DNA of 64,000 bases, from the NCBI GenBank assembly GCA_965249455.1, contig OZ252236.1, positions 124,001 to 188,000 on the forward strand, written 5' to 3'. Numbering within the stretch: position 1 is the first letter of the stretch; each line of letters begins with the position of its first letter. Below, in pieces: positions 1 to 8,579 of this stretch. The position numbers were made by a program, and so were the translations under genes. This DNA is from Jiulongibacter sp024742395. Its GTDB lineage: Bacteria; Bacteroidota; Bacteroidia; Cytophagales; Spirosomataceae. The notes under the pieces are model-generated. The model ran no database searches. It was not told the origin of the DNA and saw only the letters and a program-made list of their open reading frames with translations.

Positions 1-2
1 AA

Positions 3-53
3 GCGAGTCCCGAAGAACTACAAAACACTTATAAAGAACTCTTAAACAACTAA
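3..53 (+). CDS. C-terminal end of an unidentified upstream gene (partial)
   Basis: Seventeen codons, including the stop, are open from the window edge and end at TAA 51-53, reading ASPEELQNTYKELLNN. The stop lies 3 bases before the next ATG, so this is probably the previous gene of the arsenosugar operon. Too little is present to name it; an arsenic methyltransferase would fit the pathway but cannot be shown. Confidence 0.5.
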   Translation, partial: ASPEELQNTYKELLNN

Positions 54-56
54 ATT

Positions 57-389
57 ATGGAACAGTATTATGATCCTAAGGATCTGAAGAAATTTGGAAA
101 CATCAGTGAATATGGAAAAGAACTAAGCGATAAGTTTTTTGCTTACTATGGCGAAGTTTTCAAAGAAGGGGCTTTAACAGCCCGAGAAAAAGGCTTGATA
201 GCCCTGGCCGTAGCTCATGCCATTCAATGCCCTTATTGCATAGATGCATACACTACAGACTCTATAGAAAAAGGTTGCTCTGAGGAAGAATTGATGGAAG
301 CCGTGCATGTAGCTGCCGCGATCAGAGGAGGAGCCTCTCTTGTCCATGGGGTTCAGATGATGAATAAATCTAAAGAGCTGCTAATGTAA
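57..389 (+). CDS. Arsenosugar-associated AhpD/carboxymuconolactone decarboxylase-like protein
   Basis: A 110-residue all-helical protein of the AhpD-like fold. The CPYC motif followed by a conserved acidic residue and an H-x-x-x-A-x-x-x-G-G-A stretch near the C-terminus match the peroxidase-like small proteins often encoded beside arsS. The stop overlaps the arsS start by one base (TAATG), which implies translational coupling. The family members are thought to support arsenosugar formation, but the reaction is not established. The start at 57 lies three bases after the previous stop and gives the expected family length. Confidence 0.85.
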   Translation: MEQYYDPKDLKKFGNISEYGKELSDKFFAYYGEVFKEGALTAREKGLIALAVAHAIQCPYCIDAYTTDSIEKGCSEEELMEAVHVAAAIRGGASLVHGVQMMNKSKELLM

Positions 390-1456
390 TGGTTAAAAAT
401 CCTGTAAAATCTTTAAAAGCCCAGAAACACGAGTTGGGCGATACCGCTTTTCAGCTCAAAGTTCTCAACGATACCGACTGCCTTGGTTTCTCAATGCCAA
501 AGTTTAAGGAAAAGCTTGAAGAGAGTGATCTCTTCCCTCTAAAACCTACTTCACTGGAGGTATTGCAGATTAATATGGGCAAAATGTGCAATCAGGTATG
601 TAATCATTGTCATGTTGATGCGGGGCCAGACCGTAAAGAAATTATGACCCGAGAGACCATGCTGCTTTGTCTGGATGTGATCAAAAAAAATAATTTCACC
701 ACTGTAGACCTTACAGGCGGTGCACCGGAAATGAACCCTGATTTCAGATGGTTTATTGAAGAAATCAGAGCCATTTCTCTGGATATCAAAATAATAGTAC
801 GCTGCAATCTGACCATAATCAGAGCCAATCCGAAATATTACGATTTACCACACTTCTATAAAATTCATCGATTAGATGTGGTAAGCTCTTTACCTGCATA
901 CACAGAATCCAGAACAGACGCTCAGCGTGGAAATGGCGTTTTCAAAGACTCTATTAAGGCATTGCAAATGCTCAATGAAGTAGGCTACGGAATAGAAGGA
1001 ACGGGCCTAACGCTTGATTTGGTCTATAACCCTTCAGGGGCGTTTTTACCGAGCGGACAGTCCGGGCTGGAAATGAACTTTAAACGTAAACTCAAAGCTG
1101 ATTTTGATATAGAATTTAATCATATTTTTGCTATTACTAATATACCCATCAGCCGGTATTTAGACTACCTTATTGTATCCGGAAATTACGGAGCATATAT
1201 GGAGAAACTGGTGAATGCCTATAACCCTGCTGCCGCTAAAAATGTGATGTGTCGAAACACTCTTTCCATTGGCTGGGATGGTTACATTTTTGATTGTGAT
1301 TTTAATCAAATGTTGGATTTAAAAGTGGCTTGTTCTTCTAAACATCTGAAAGACTTTAACTCTGAAGAATTAATTAACAGATCTGTCATTGTGAACCAGC
1401 ATTGTTATGGCTGCACCGCTGGTGCGGGAAGTAGCTGCGGGGGTGAGGTGGCTTGA
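389..1456 (+). CDS. arsS: Arsenosugar biosynthesis radical SAM protein ArsS
   Basis: A 355-residue radical SAM enzyme. The CNQVCNHC motif (Cys67, Cys71, Cys74; C-x3-C-x2-C) binds the 4Fe-4S cluster and is followed by the DLTGGAPE stretch typical of the family. The C-terminal part carries further cysteines (CRN, DCDFNQ, CYGC, SCGG), consistent with auxiliary cluster binding. Known ArsS proteins are thought to transfer a deoxyadenosyl group from SAM to dimethylarsenite on the way to arsenosugars. It overlaps the preceding gene by one base, and a terminator-like hairpin follows at 1502, so it is the last gene of its operon. Confidence 0.9.
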   Translation: MVKNPVKSLKAQKHELGDTAFQLKVLNDTDCLGFSMPKFKEKLEESDLFPLKPTSLEVLQINMGKMCNQVCNHCHVDAGPDRKEIMTRETMLLCLDVIKKNNFTTVDLTGGAPEMNPDFRWFIEEIRAISLDIKIIVRCNLTIIRANPKYYDLPHFYKIHRLDVVSSLPAYTESRTDAQRGNGVFKDSIKALQMLNEVGYGIEGTGLTLDLVYNPSGAFLPSGQSGLEMNFKRKLKADFDIEFNHIFAITNIPISRYLDYLIVSGNYGAYMEKLVNAYNPAAAKNVMCRNTLSIGWDGYIFDCDFNQMLDLKVACSSKHLKDFNSEELINRSVIVNQHCYGCTAGAGSSCGGEVA

Positions 1457-1501
1457 TATTACAATCAGCTTAAAGCCAGCACATTGCGGTGATGAAATAG
1501 C

Positions 1502-1542
1502 AACCCCTGACACAGATCAGGGGTTATTTTCATCTTTTTTAG
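1502..1542 (+). terminator. Rho-independent terminator after arsS
   Basis: AACCCCTGA (1502-1510) pairs with TCAGGGGTT (1517-1525) around a six-base loop and is followed by a T-rich tail. It lies 45 bases after the arsS stop. The 3' arm plus tail recurs at about 1545, 1573 and 1876 without its partner, so part of it belongs to the local repeat family. Confidence 0.65.
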
Positions 1543-1569
1543 ATACAAATCAGGGGTTATTTTTTCAAA

Positions 1570-1775
1570 ATACGACACAAATCAGGGCTTATATGATAAG
1601 AAAAAATCCTATCACCTCTCTTCAATCCTCAAAACCCGCTCTGCGAAGGCTCTGCCTTCGTTTTTGCGAATTACGGCCTCTGGCCGATGCTAGGAGAAAA
1701 TCGACTATTTTTTTGAACTTACAAATGGTTTCAAAAGAGCCAAAAATCTGTTACTCAAACCAGAGTTTTGAGATC
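1570..1775 (+). repeat. Degenerate ~200-bp repeat, copy 1, with two small hairpins
   Basis: It starts with an ACAAATCAGGGCTTAT block, then an A-rich run, a CCTCTCTTCAATCC block, hairpin CGAAGGC-TCT-GCCTTCG (1644-1660), hairpin CGGCC-TCT-GGCCG (1674-1686), and further on TACTCAAACCAGAGTTTTGA. The same blocks occur in the same order at 1873-2050. Both hairpins share a TCT loop, which recalls REP-like elements. Confidence 0.7.
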
Positions 1776-1872
1776 ACCCGAAGCTATAAGCTTTGGAGAG
1801 CGGGGTGGTGAGGTGGCGTAGAGACTATATAATTCTATTATGCCCTCTTTAAGTAAATTGGCGGGAGATATT

Positions 1873-2050
1873 CAACACAGATCAGGGGTTATTTGATAGA
1901 AAAAATTCTATTACCTCACTTCAGTCCACAAAACCAAGTCGCCGCGAAGTCTCCGCCTTTGCTGAATTGAATATAGGCCTCTGGCCGATATTTTATACAT
2001 TTTTAAGTTTGATTATGCCATACTCAAACAAGCGTTTTGAAATCACTTTG
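1873..2050 (+). repeat. Degenerate ~200-bp repeat, copy 2
   Basis: Same order of blocks as copy 1: ACAGATCAGGGGTTATTTGA, A-rich run, CTCACTTCAGTCCACAAAAC, GCGAAG…GCCTTTGC, the GGCC-TCT-GGCC hairpin (1976-1986) and TACTCAAACAAGCGTTTTGA. The first hairpin has decayed while the second is intact. Confidence 0.7.
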
Positions 2051-2444
2051 GCCATACTGCCGCACCGCTGAAACTTGTCTGTATAATTGTTATTTCGGGG
2101 AGCAAGAGAAACCAACATGCAGCGAATAATTGCGATATTTGATGCAGAAATTGCAACGATTATTTTCAAGTTGCTTTATCCAACTTTTTAAATCACACAA
2201 ATTAATCTACAGTTTTAGTAGAATAGGTCTTATTGGTTATCTCGATGGAGGCTTTTGTCCTTCTATTCAAGTTTAGTAATGATTGATTGCTTTTTTGCCT
2301 TGATCACGCCTTAACCAGTTCTCTATAATTGACTACAATCTGAGTTATAAAAACCCTTATTTCACTTTAAGGAATGTATCCTGAGATATAAATTATCATA
2401 TTGTACTTTTAGTGAATAAAATGAAATATAAAACTCCTAATCTG

Positions 2445-2530
2445 GAATTTAGATCAGAGGTTGTTTTTTGGTATTTAACTCAAATCACAGTTTACTCGCT
2501 CTGCGAGGGTCAGGCGTTCTGACATTAATT
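2445..2530 (+). repeat. Fragment of the degenerate repeat
   Basis: A TTTAGATCAGAGGTTGTTTT block is followed by CTCGCTCTGCGAGGGTCAGGC, matching the first part of the repeat. The GGCC-TCT-GGCC hairpin is missing. It is a truncated or strongly diverged copy. Confidence 0.45.
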
Positions 2531-2704
2531 CCGTTTAGAAATGGTAAAAAATAACAAACTGCAAAAAGCTAACTTGACTATTAGAAAATTTAGATAGTTT
2601 TAATAAAAATAGATGAAACACAGCTTACTAAATAGTCACTGACCACATGGAATTGGCTACTGCATGGCTGAGCTTCTTCTTCACCAACATTATAGTTAAG
2701 CAAA

Positions 2705-3205
2705 ATGATAATTCGAATGACGAATCTCCTCTTTGTATTATACCTCTTCGGCTGCGGAGAAATCTCTTCAACTGACCTTAAAACTGAGTCAACCAACCAA
2801 GTTGAACAAACCCAGCCTTCAGACGACTTAGTAACAGGTTGGTACTACTTGACAGATGAAGAAAATGGAATTAAAAAAAACTTGTATGGTTCAGACGAAA
2901 TGTATTTTATTAGCCCAATACCAATTGTTACAATTGACAATTTTACTGACCTTGAAATTTATCAAAGTGACTTTGGTGACTATGGCTTGACAATTCGACT
3001 TGACGAAAAAGGAAGAAAAGAATGGAGTGAAGCAACAGGAAAATCGACAGGCCAGAAATTAGCCCTGATAATCAATAACGAACTCTACTTTACGCCAATT
3101 GTGAATTCCCAAATTGACTTTGGAATAACAGCTCTAAATCGTGGTGACTTGACAGAAGATGAATTGAAAGAGATTAAAATGAAAATAGAACAAGAAAAGA
3201 AATGA
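2705..3205 (+). CDS. Lipoprotein with a SecDF P1-head-like domain
   Basis: A 166-residue protein with a short hydrophobic N-terminus ending in LFGC, a probable lipobox. Residues about 65-160 resemble the head subdomain of the SecD/SecDF P1 periplasmic domain: an IRLDEKGRKEW strand-helix, GQKLALIINNELYFTPIVN and a closing GDLTEDE helix. No SecD transmembrane region is present, so this is a stand-alone head domain anchored to a membrane. A role in export is not shown. ATG 2705 was taken as the start; ATG 2717 is equally possible and keeps the signal. It sits alone among repeats. Confidence 0.7.
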   Translation: MIIRMTNLLFVLYLFGCGEISSTDLKTESTNQVEQTQPSDDLVTGWYYLTDEENGIKKNLYGSDEMYFISPIPIVTIDNFTDLEIYQSDFGDYGLTIRLDEKGRKEWSEATGKSTGQKLALIINNELYFTPIVNSQIDFGITALNRGDLTEDELKEIKMKIEQEKK

Positions 3206-3318
3206 AAAAACCCTCTTGACCATTAAAAATAAAATATATTGAATTGACTTAGTGAAAACTTGCAAGTTGATTGCAATTACAGTCCTACTTGCAAAATACT
3301 AGACTTAGCTTCGATAGA

Positions 3319-3909
3319 ATGAGCTCCGAGAAGATTGAAAAATATATAAAAAAGGCATTTCCAGAGCACTGGTTTGATTATGCACGCGAATTAAAGGACG
3401 CCTCAATGGAATTATGGCAAAGTCATAAAAATGTATATATCGCATATTCGACTTATGAAGAGGGAGATTTTTTTCGAAAACTATATTCGAGGACTTATTT
3501 TCTTTTAATGGGGTTAGCAATAGAGAATTTGCTTAAAGGTATATTAATTTCAGAAAATCCAGAATATATTCTAGATGGTAAAATAGATAAGGAAATTTCA
3601 AGTGGGCACAACTTAGAGGCTTTATTAAAAAAGGTAGGGTCAATAAATTTCATGGATAGAGAAATTGAAATTTGCAGAACCCTAAGTCAAGTAATTCCCT
3701 ATTGGGGGAAATATCCAATCCCAAAAAACTTCAGTATGCTTAAAAATGAATTATTTATGACAGAAGAATGGTTTGAAGAATTATTGAAACTGTATACAAA
3801 ACTGGAATTTAAATTATGCGAATTAAACATCAATGGAATTAAAGGCCCAAACAACATAGATTTCCCAAGACTTTTTGTTGAAGGAGTATCTGACAAAGTA
3901 AAAATTTAA
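3319..3909 (+). CDS. HEPN-like hypothetical protein
   Basis: About 196 residues, predicted all-helical and soluble. The segment LMGLAIENLLKGILI, followed by GHNLEALLKKVG, resembles the core helices of HEPN-type proteins, a superfamily that includes RNases and nucleotide-binding antitoxin partners. The canonical R-x4-6-H catalytic motif is not evident, so activity is doubtful. ATG 3319 was preferred over the in-frame TTG at 3271, which would add 16 residues. No partner nucleotidyltransferase is adjacent. Function unknown. Confidence 0.55.
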   Translation: MSSEKIEKYIKKAFPEHWFDYARELKDASMELWQSHKNVYIAYSTYEEGDFFRKLYSRTYFLLMGLAIENLLKGILISENPEYILDGKIDKEISSGHNLEALLKKVGSINFMDREIEICRTLSQVIPYWGKYPIPKNFSMLKNELFMTEEWFEELLKLYTKLEFKLCELNINGIKGPNNIDFPRLFVEGVSDKVKI

Positions 3910-3997
3910 CTAACACGGAATGTAAAATAGGCCATACAGCTACCTACAAACTTTAAGAAATATTCAAAAAGCTGATTTGGCTTCTAAAGCGAAACAT

Positions 3998-4135
3998 CAT
4001 AAGACTCTCGCTCTGCAAAGGCTAAGCCCATTGTTTTTGTCATAAGCGGCCTCTGGCCAATATTTGACTCAAAAAGTTAATCTTAAATTCTTGAATCTAA
4101 AATAACAACCTCTCAAACCAAGAAATTAGAATTCT
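3998..4135 (+). repeat. Degenerate repeat, copy 3 (3' part)
   Basis: CTCGCTCTGCAAAGGCTAAGCCC is followed by TTTTTGTCATAAGC, the GGCC-TCT-GGCC hairpin (4048-4058) and a later CTCTCAAACCAAGAAATTAGA block, as in copies 1 and 2. The ATCAGGGGTTATTT block is not recognisable. It occupies most of the 308-base gap 3910-4217. Confidence 0.6.
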
Positions 4136-4217
4136 TTCACTGAAACAAGATTCCAAATAGTGCAGGCTTTTGACCGGCTCATTGAATTATCTGCAATTCG
4201 AATATTGAATTTCTATC

Positions 4218-4985
4218 TCAATATTTCAAAGAGTAAGTAAGAATTGCAGAACCTATTGTTCCGTTTCTATCTATTAAAACTTCTGATACTCTGCCGTGTT
4301 CATCAAAGGTGTAACTGAAGCTAAGTGTTGTAGTCTCTCCCTGTTCTTCAAAAGTGGCCGTTTTAATCAGGTGGCTACTGTAATGCCCTAGGAAAGAATC
4401 TCTGAAGGTCCAATGAACAGCTGAAGGACTAAGCACCTCTTGTCTTATGTTATTTTCATAATCAGTATAAGTGTAGGTCGCTTTTGTGCCAAGAGTTTCA
4501 ACCATAGATTGTAGATCGCCCTCAGGGCTATAACTGAAAGTCCTTGTTGTATTTGCATACATGAAAACCAGAAAATCATTTTTGTAATAATAGCCAGCCG
4601 TACGGTTATCAGATATTGCCAGTCCGTTTTTATCTAACTGATAAATTAATGGTTCTGTGGAAGCATTCACTATCAGTTTATTCCCATTGTATTCGTAGTC
4701 ATAAAGGTTCATTTCAGCTACGGTTACATTCTTTATTTTACCATCCTGAGAATAGCTCAATTTAATGGGAATATTTGAGGAGCCTTCAGCATCCTTAAAT
4801 TCTAGTTTCAGGTCGATATGGCTTATGGCCAATTGCTCAGTACCTGACGACTTAATTTCCGGCAGTTCACTGAGTTGTTCTTCAATTGATTTTCCCTGTG
4901 GGAACACTTCGTTTTCAGGGGTATCATCTTTACAAGAAAGGAAAGAAGTGGTTAATAAAACCAAGAGATAGATGTTCGTTTTCAT
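4218..4985 (-). CDS. Hypothetical lipoprotein with YD-like repeats
   Basis: About 255 residues starting MKTNIYLLVLLTTSFLSC, a lipoprotein signal with a clear LSC lipobox. The frame is open 14 codons further upstream, but ATG 4985 puts the signal peptide at the N-terminus. The mature part is beta-rich, with strand-turn units such as YTYTDYENN and FSYTFDEHGRVSEV that resemble YD/RHS-type or DUF4595-like repeats common in Bacteroidota. It lies 66 bases downstream of the lone sulfatase on the same strand and may be cotranscribed. Function unknown. Confidence 0.7.
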   Translation of the reverse strand: MKTNIYLLVLLTTSFLSCKDDTPENEVFPQGKSIEEQLSELPEIKSSGTEQLAISHIDLKLEFKDAEGSSNIPIKLSYSQDGKIKNVTVAEMNLYDYEYNGNKLIVNASTEPLIYQLDKNGLAISDNRTAGYYYKNDFLVFMYANTTRTFSYSPEGDLQSMVETLGTKATYTYTDYENNIRQEVLSPSAVHWTFRDSFLGHYSSHLIKTATFEEQGETTTLSFSYTFDEHGRVSEVLIDRNGTIGSAILTYSLKY

Positions 4986-5051
4986 AGGGCTAATTGTGTT
5001 TGTATGAATCGTAACGATAACTGTCAAAGCTTATTACTCTAAAGAAACCAT

Positions 5052-6815
5052 TTAATTCTGCAACCTTTCCATTTCCACATAAAAGGGGAAAATGCGTTTC
5101 CCGGCCGAAACATAAAACGGAATAAGGTCACAAGTACCCTGAGAGAGTTTAATACTATTCATCTCGACCCTCTCCAGATTTTCTCCCTCGAATACCTTCT
5201 TAAACACTTTTGAACCCACTTCTAAATACATTGTTCCGGAGCTTACAGGCTTGATAAATTTGAAGACTGCCTTATATTTCCCCTCATTTACGGAGACTCT
5301 CCATTTGCCATAGACCTCCTCCTGAGCCCAAATTCCCCTTTCTCCTCCGGCATCATTTCTGTTTAATATTATTGGATTTTCCTGCTCAGCTCCCACAACT
5401 ATTGGTGGTTGATTCACTAAATGTACAGAGCTTATTAAACTATGATATTGTTTGTCGAACTCTTTTTTAAGAGTTCTGGCTACCTCTTTCTGCTCTACAT
5501 TAAGATTGACTTCCTCTCCGGGATCTGAGTTAATATTATATAATTCGAAGTCTGTCATTTCTGCATCAAAATCTGTCATACCAACTAACCGGTAATCACC
5601 CATTTGTAAAGCAACGTTATTATATAACTCCGGGTACCGTCTGGCCCATGAAAAGAACAAGGGTCTGTCTGCCCAGCTTACTTCTTTTCCTTCCAATAAG
5701 GGTAGTAAGCTGTGCCCATCTAATTCACGATCCTTAGGCAATTCTAAATTACATATTGCTGCCAGCGTGGGAAGTATGTCCATATGGGTGGCTGTTACAT
5801 TAATGCTTTTTGCTTCGGGGTATTTCTGAGGATACCTTAGCATCATTGGCACACGAACGCCTCCTCGGTACACCATCGTCTTACGCCCCCGCATACCTCC
5901 GGTAAATCTTTTTTGTTGCGGCCCATTATCAGTCATAAAAATAAGGATCGTATTCTCAGCAATTCCCAGTTCCTCAAGTTGAGTCAAAAGCTTTCCGATA
6001 TTATCATCAATATTGCTGACCATTCCATAGACCTTTCGGGCATCTTCCTTATCCCTTTCTGTCATTTCAGGCAGATTGTCTACATCTTTAAAACCTTCAG
6101 ACGGATCAATATCTTTATACATATCGTAATACTTCTGAGGCAATTGTAAAGGCGTATGTGGAGCATTGAAAGCCAGATAACAAAAGAAAGGATTCGCCTT
6201 GTTTTGCTTAATAAAATTCATGGCTTCCGTTACGAATATATCTGAGCAATATCCTTCAAAGGCTTTCTGTTTTCCATTTTGCCATAATATAGGGTTGAAA
6301 TAGCTACTGTCTCCTTTAAAATATGTAGTTATGTCTCCTACCTGACCCATCCCGCCGGAGAGATGTATTAAGGATTCATCAAAACCCTGATCCATAGGTC
6401 GGGAAGGATAATTATCGCCCAAATGCCATTTGCCAAAAATCCCTGTGGTGTAATTAGCCTTTTTCAGAAATTCGGCAATCGTTACTTCATCTGTATGCAT
6501 GATAGCTCCGCCGTTATAGGTATCTCTAATTCCGGTCCTAAGCGACTGCCTCCCAGTCATTAAACTGGCACGTGTAGGGGCACAAACAGGTGATACGTAA
6601 AAGCTATTGAATAGAATACTGTTTGCCGCCAATTCATCAAGTACAGGTGTTTTCACATGCCGATTTCCTGTAAATCCAAAATCACCATAACCCTGGTCAT
6701 CTGTCATGATGAGGATGATATTGGGCTTGTCTGGAGTTTCAGATTTCTCTGGTTTTGAACAGGCTAAAAAAACAGAACATACAGACAGACTAAGCAGCAG
6801 AGAGAATTTTTCCAT
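5052..6815 (-). CDS. Family S1 sulfatase, lipoprotein
   Basis: A 587-residue formylglycine-dependent sulfatase. The signal ends in VFLAC (lipobox), then PNIILIMTDDQGYGD supplies the metal-binding Asp pair (Asp39, Asp40). The sulfatase signature is CAPTR, with Cys78 as the residue converted to formylglycine. The KWHLG motif and the later TDNGP metal motif are intact. About 110 extra C-terminal residues form a beta-rich tail beyond the usual sulfatase end. It is separate from the four-sulfatase locus at 30.8-45.8 kb. The substrate cannot be read from the sequence; sulfated marine glycans are likely. Confidence 0.9.
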   Translation of the reverse strand: MEKFSLLLSLSVCSVFLACSKPEKSETPDKPNIILIMTDDQGYGDFGFTGNRHVKTPVLDELAANSILFNSFYVSPVCAPTRASLMTGRQSLRTGIRDTYNGGAIMHTDEVTIAEFLKKANYTTGIFGKWHLGDNYPSRPMDQGFDESLIHLSGGMGQVGDITTYFKGDSSYFNPILWQNGKQKAFEGYCSDIFVTEAMNFIKQNKANPFFCYLAFNAPHTPLQLPQKYYDMYKDIDPSEGFKDVDNLPEMTERDKEDARKVYGMVSNIDDNIGKLLTQLEELGIAENTILIFMTDNGPQQKRFTGGMRGRKTMVYRGGVRVPMMLRYPQKYPEAKSINVTATHMDILPTLAAICNLELPKDRELDGHSLLPLLEGKEVSWADRPLFFSWARRYPELYNNVALQMGDYRLVGMTDFDAEMTDFELYNINSDPGEEVNLNVEQKEVARTLKKEFDKQYHSLISSVHLVNQPPIVVGAEQENPIILNRNDAGGERGIWAQEEVYGKWRVSVNEGKYKAVFKFIKPVSSGTMYLEVGSKVFKKVFEGENLERVEMNSIKLSQGTCDLIPFYVSAGKRIFPFYVEMERLQN

Positions 6816-6923
6816 AAAAGGCTTCGATAGGGTGTTTCAGACCGAATTTACGGAATAATTGAGATATCGGTAATATCGCTCCAGATATTCCAGATCTTTA
6901 TGAAAGGGCTTTATACAACAGCT

Positions 6924-6969
6924 TAAAAAAGAAGAAACGAGCTATCAGTATACTAATAGCTCGTTTCTT
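6924..6969 (-). terminator. Terminator of rtcB
   Basis: A perfect 14-bp stem (6932-6945 with 6956-6969) around a ten-base loop overlaps the last base of the rtcB stop codon. It is followed on the minus strand by a run of T residues. The shape is that of an intrinsic terminator. Confidence 0.85.
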
Positions 6970-8477
6970 TAATCTTCTCTTGGTTCTTTTCGTCTTGCAT
7001 CTGCCATTCGAACTATCCTCGGGTGAAAAGAAGCAATTGGTTTGACTAATTCAGTTTGTGCATCAATAACTTCATGAATATTCTTGTACACCATTGGAGC
7101 TTCATCCAGATCGCTTCCAATCAATTCAATTCCCTGATCTCTCAGGATTTTTCTGACCTCAGATTCATCAACATTTTTAAATGCAGCTGTTCTACTCATT
7201 ACCCGGCCCGCACCGTGTGAAGCCGAATTGATGGAAGCCTCATTTCCTAGTCCTTTCACAAGAAAACCCGGCGTTGCCATTGATCCTGGAATTATCCCCA
7301 ATTCATCTTTGGAGGCAGGTGTAGCACCTTTTCTGTGAACCAAAACATCTTTACCCATATACTTTTCCCGCCAAGCAAAATTATGGTGATTCTCCACCAT
7401 AAGAATCGGTTTCAAATTCAGATCACTGGCCATTTTGTTATGGATTTCGTGGTGATTCGCTGAAGCATATTCGCCTGCTAAATTCATAGCTATCCAATAT
7501 TCCTGCCCTTCCTCTTTATTAAGGTCTAGCCAAGCAAGATGTGAAGCCTCACCGGGCAACTTAGTTACCTGCCGTGCAATTCTTGTGTAATAACTAGCAA
7601 TGGTTCCACCAAAGCCACGTGACCCAGAATGCGATAGCAAAGTCAAATACTGACCCATAGGTAAACCAATGGCTTCATCAAACTCTTCTATCTCTAAAAC
7701 TCCCCATTCTACGAAATGGTTACCAGTGCCTGAGGTCCCCAATTGTTTGTAGGCCTTATCCTTCAAATCATTAATTACTTTTGTGGCATTCCATTCAGCC
7801 TTGTCCATAATTGAGGCATCATACTTATGCCTTATCTCTCCGCCTATTCCGAACTGGGCATTCTTGCCCAGAAGCGTTTTAAGCATATCAGACTCCTTTT
7901 GTAAAACACTTGAAGGCAAATCAAAAACAGACATGCACATTCTGCAAGCAATATCAACGCCTACGGCATAAGGGATGACCTTATCAGGCTCTGTGGCCAA
8001 AACACCTCCAATGGGCAAGCCGTATCCCTGATGAGCATCAGGCATAAGAGCACCACCTATAGCTATAGGCAATTGCATGGCAACATTCATCTGGTTAAAA
8101 GCTCCTTCTTCAATATACTCACCTCCATAGACAGGGAAATCCAGTATTTCAGGTTTTAATTCAAATTTACTGGAATCCAACTCCCTTTGAGTTTTAACCG
8201 GAAATTCAGAAATGGTTTGCTCCAGAAGAGCCTGCCCTGCTTTAGTAAGTTTTATGGATATTCCATTGTCAGACTCTTTGACTAGCAAGCGAGCCAGCTT
8301 AGTCAGCTTATTTTTCCTTTTAGCAGCAGCTTTGGGGTGGTCAAAAAGCTTTACAAGTGCTTTGAGAATGTCTTCTTCTCCCCACCCTGCTTTGGTTAAT
8401 AGCCCTTCTGTTACCCGGGTAACTCTAGGTATAATTTCGGCGGGGATTTCCGCAATCATTTTTATGCTGTTTTCCAT
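6969..8477 (-). CDS. rtcB: RNA-splicing ligase RtcB
   Basis: A 502-residue RtcB-family ligase, which joins RNA 2',3'-cyclic phosphate or 3'-phosphate ends to 5'-OH ends using GTP and Mn2+. Visible motifs are DAHQGYGLPIGG, GVDIACRM (metal Asp/Cys), GTSGTGNHF, HSGSRGFG, ENHHNFAW and HRKGATPA, with the guanylylated His in the C-terminal SHGAGRVMSR region. About 100 N-terminal residues precede the core. It has its own operator-bearing promoter at 8494-8533 and a terminator at the stop. Across the operator lies a WYL regulator, then slipin and a tRNA-like RNA, so the gene is part of an RNA-repair island. No RtcA cyclase or archease is present in the window. Confidence 0.93.
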   Translation of the reverse strand: MENSIKMIAEIPAEIIPRVTRVTEGLLTKAGWGEEDILKALVKLFDHPKAAAKRKNKLTKLARLLVKESDNGISIKLTKAGQALLEQTISEFPVKTQRELDSSKFELKPEILDFPVYGGEYIEEGAFNQMNVAMQLPIAIGGALMPDAHQGYGLPIGGVLATEPDKVIPYAVGVDIACRMCMSVFDLPSSVLQKESDMLKTLLGKNAQFGIGGEIRHKYDASIMDKAEWNATKVINDLKDKAYKQLGTSGTGNHFVEWGVLEIEEFDEAIGLPMGQYLTLLSHSGSRGFGGTIASYYTRIARQVTKLPGEASHLAWLDLNKEEGQEYWIAMNLAGEYASANHHEIHNKMASDLNLKPILMVENHHNFAWREKYMGKDVLVHRKGATPASKDELGIIPGSMATPGFLVKGLGNEASINSASHGAGRVMSRTAAFKNVDESEVRKILRDQGIELIGSDLDEAPMVYKNIHEVIDAQTELVKPIASFHPRIVRMADARRKEPRED

Positions 8478-8493
8478 TTTTTTCTATTTGATA

Positions 8494-8533
8494 CTACAAA
8501 GCTGGCAATCGTCTACGCAATCTTTTTGCGTAG
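8494..8533 (-). promoter_or_regulatory. rtcB promoter with palindromic operator
   Basis: CTACGCAA (8513-8520) and TTGCGTAG (8526-8533) form a perfect inverted repeat around five bases, containing TACGCA-N7-TGCGTA. On the minus strand the box is followed after 12 bases by CTTTGTA (8495-8501), close to the Bacteroidota -7 consensus TAnnTTTG. The same box and the same 12-base spacing recur at 11339-11377. The near edge lies 36 bases from the rtcB start. Confidence 0.8.
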
Positions 8534-8572
8534 ATAGCAGAAAGTTCTAATTTGCTAAAAATAAGTACAGTT

Positions 8573-8579
8573 TACGCAA
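8573..8579 (+). promoter_or_regulatory. Operator half-site at the WYL gene start
   Basis: TACGCAA, one arm of the rtcB operator, directly precedes the ATG at 8580. Bound regulator here would block its own translation start or transcription, suggesting autoregulation. Confidence 0.4.

Larger units (their letters stand above)
1457..2704. other. Gene-poor accessory stretch with degenerate repeats
   Basis: No convincing gene lies in these 1.25 kb. The 134-codon open frame at 1407-1811 has no recognisable protein features, overlaps the end of arsS and runs over the repeats. The region holds repeat copies at 1570-1775, 1873-2050 and a fragment near 2445-2530. Confidence 0.6.

Noticed and set aside
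1407..1811. A 134-codon plus-strand open frame
   Set aside because: It overlaps the arsS end in another frame, spans the repeat blocks and hairpins and has no domain or signal.
1798..1820. GGTGAGGTGGC with an in-frame stop, repeating the last codons of arsS
   Set aside because: Only 11 bases match the arsS end at 1440-1452, and nothing upstream resembles arsS, so a duplicated gene remnant is not supported.
2590..2796. A 68-codon minus-strand frame opposite the SecDF-head-like lipoprotein start
   Set aside because: It overlaps the signal-bearing lipoprotein gene and shows no domain.
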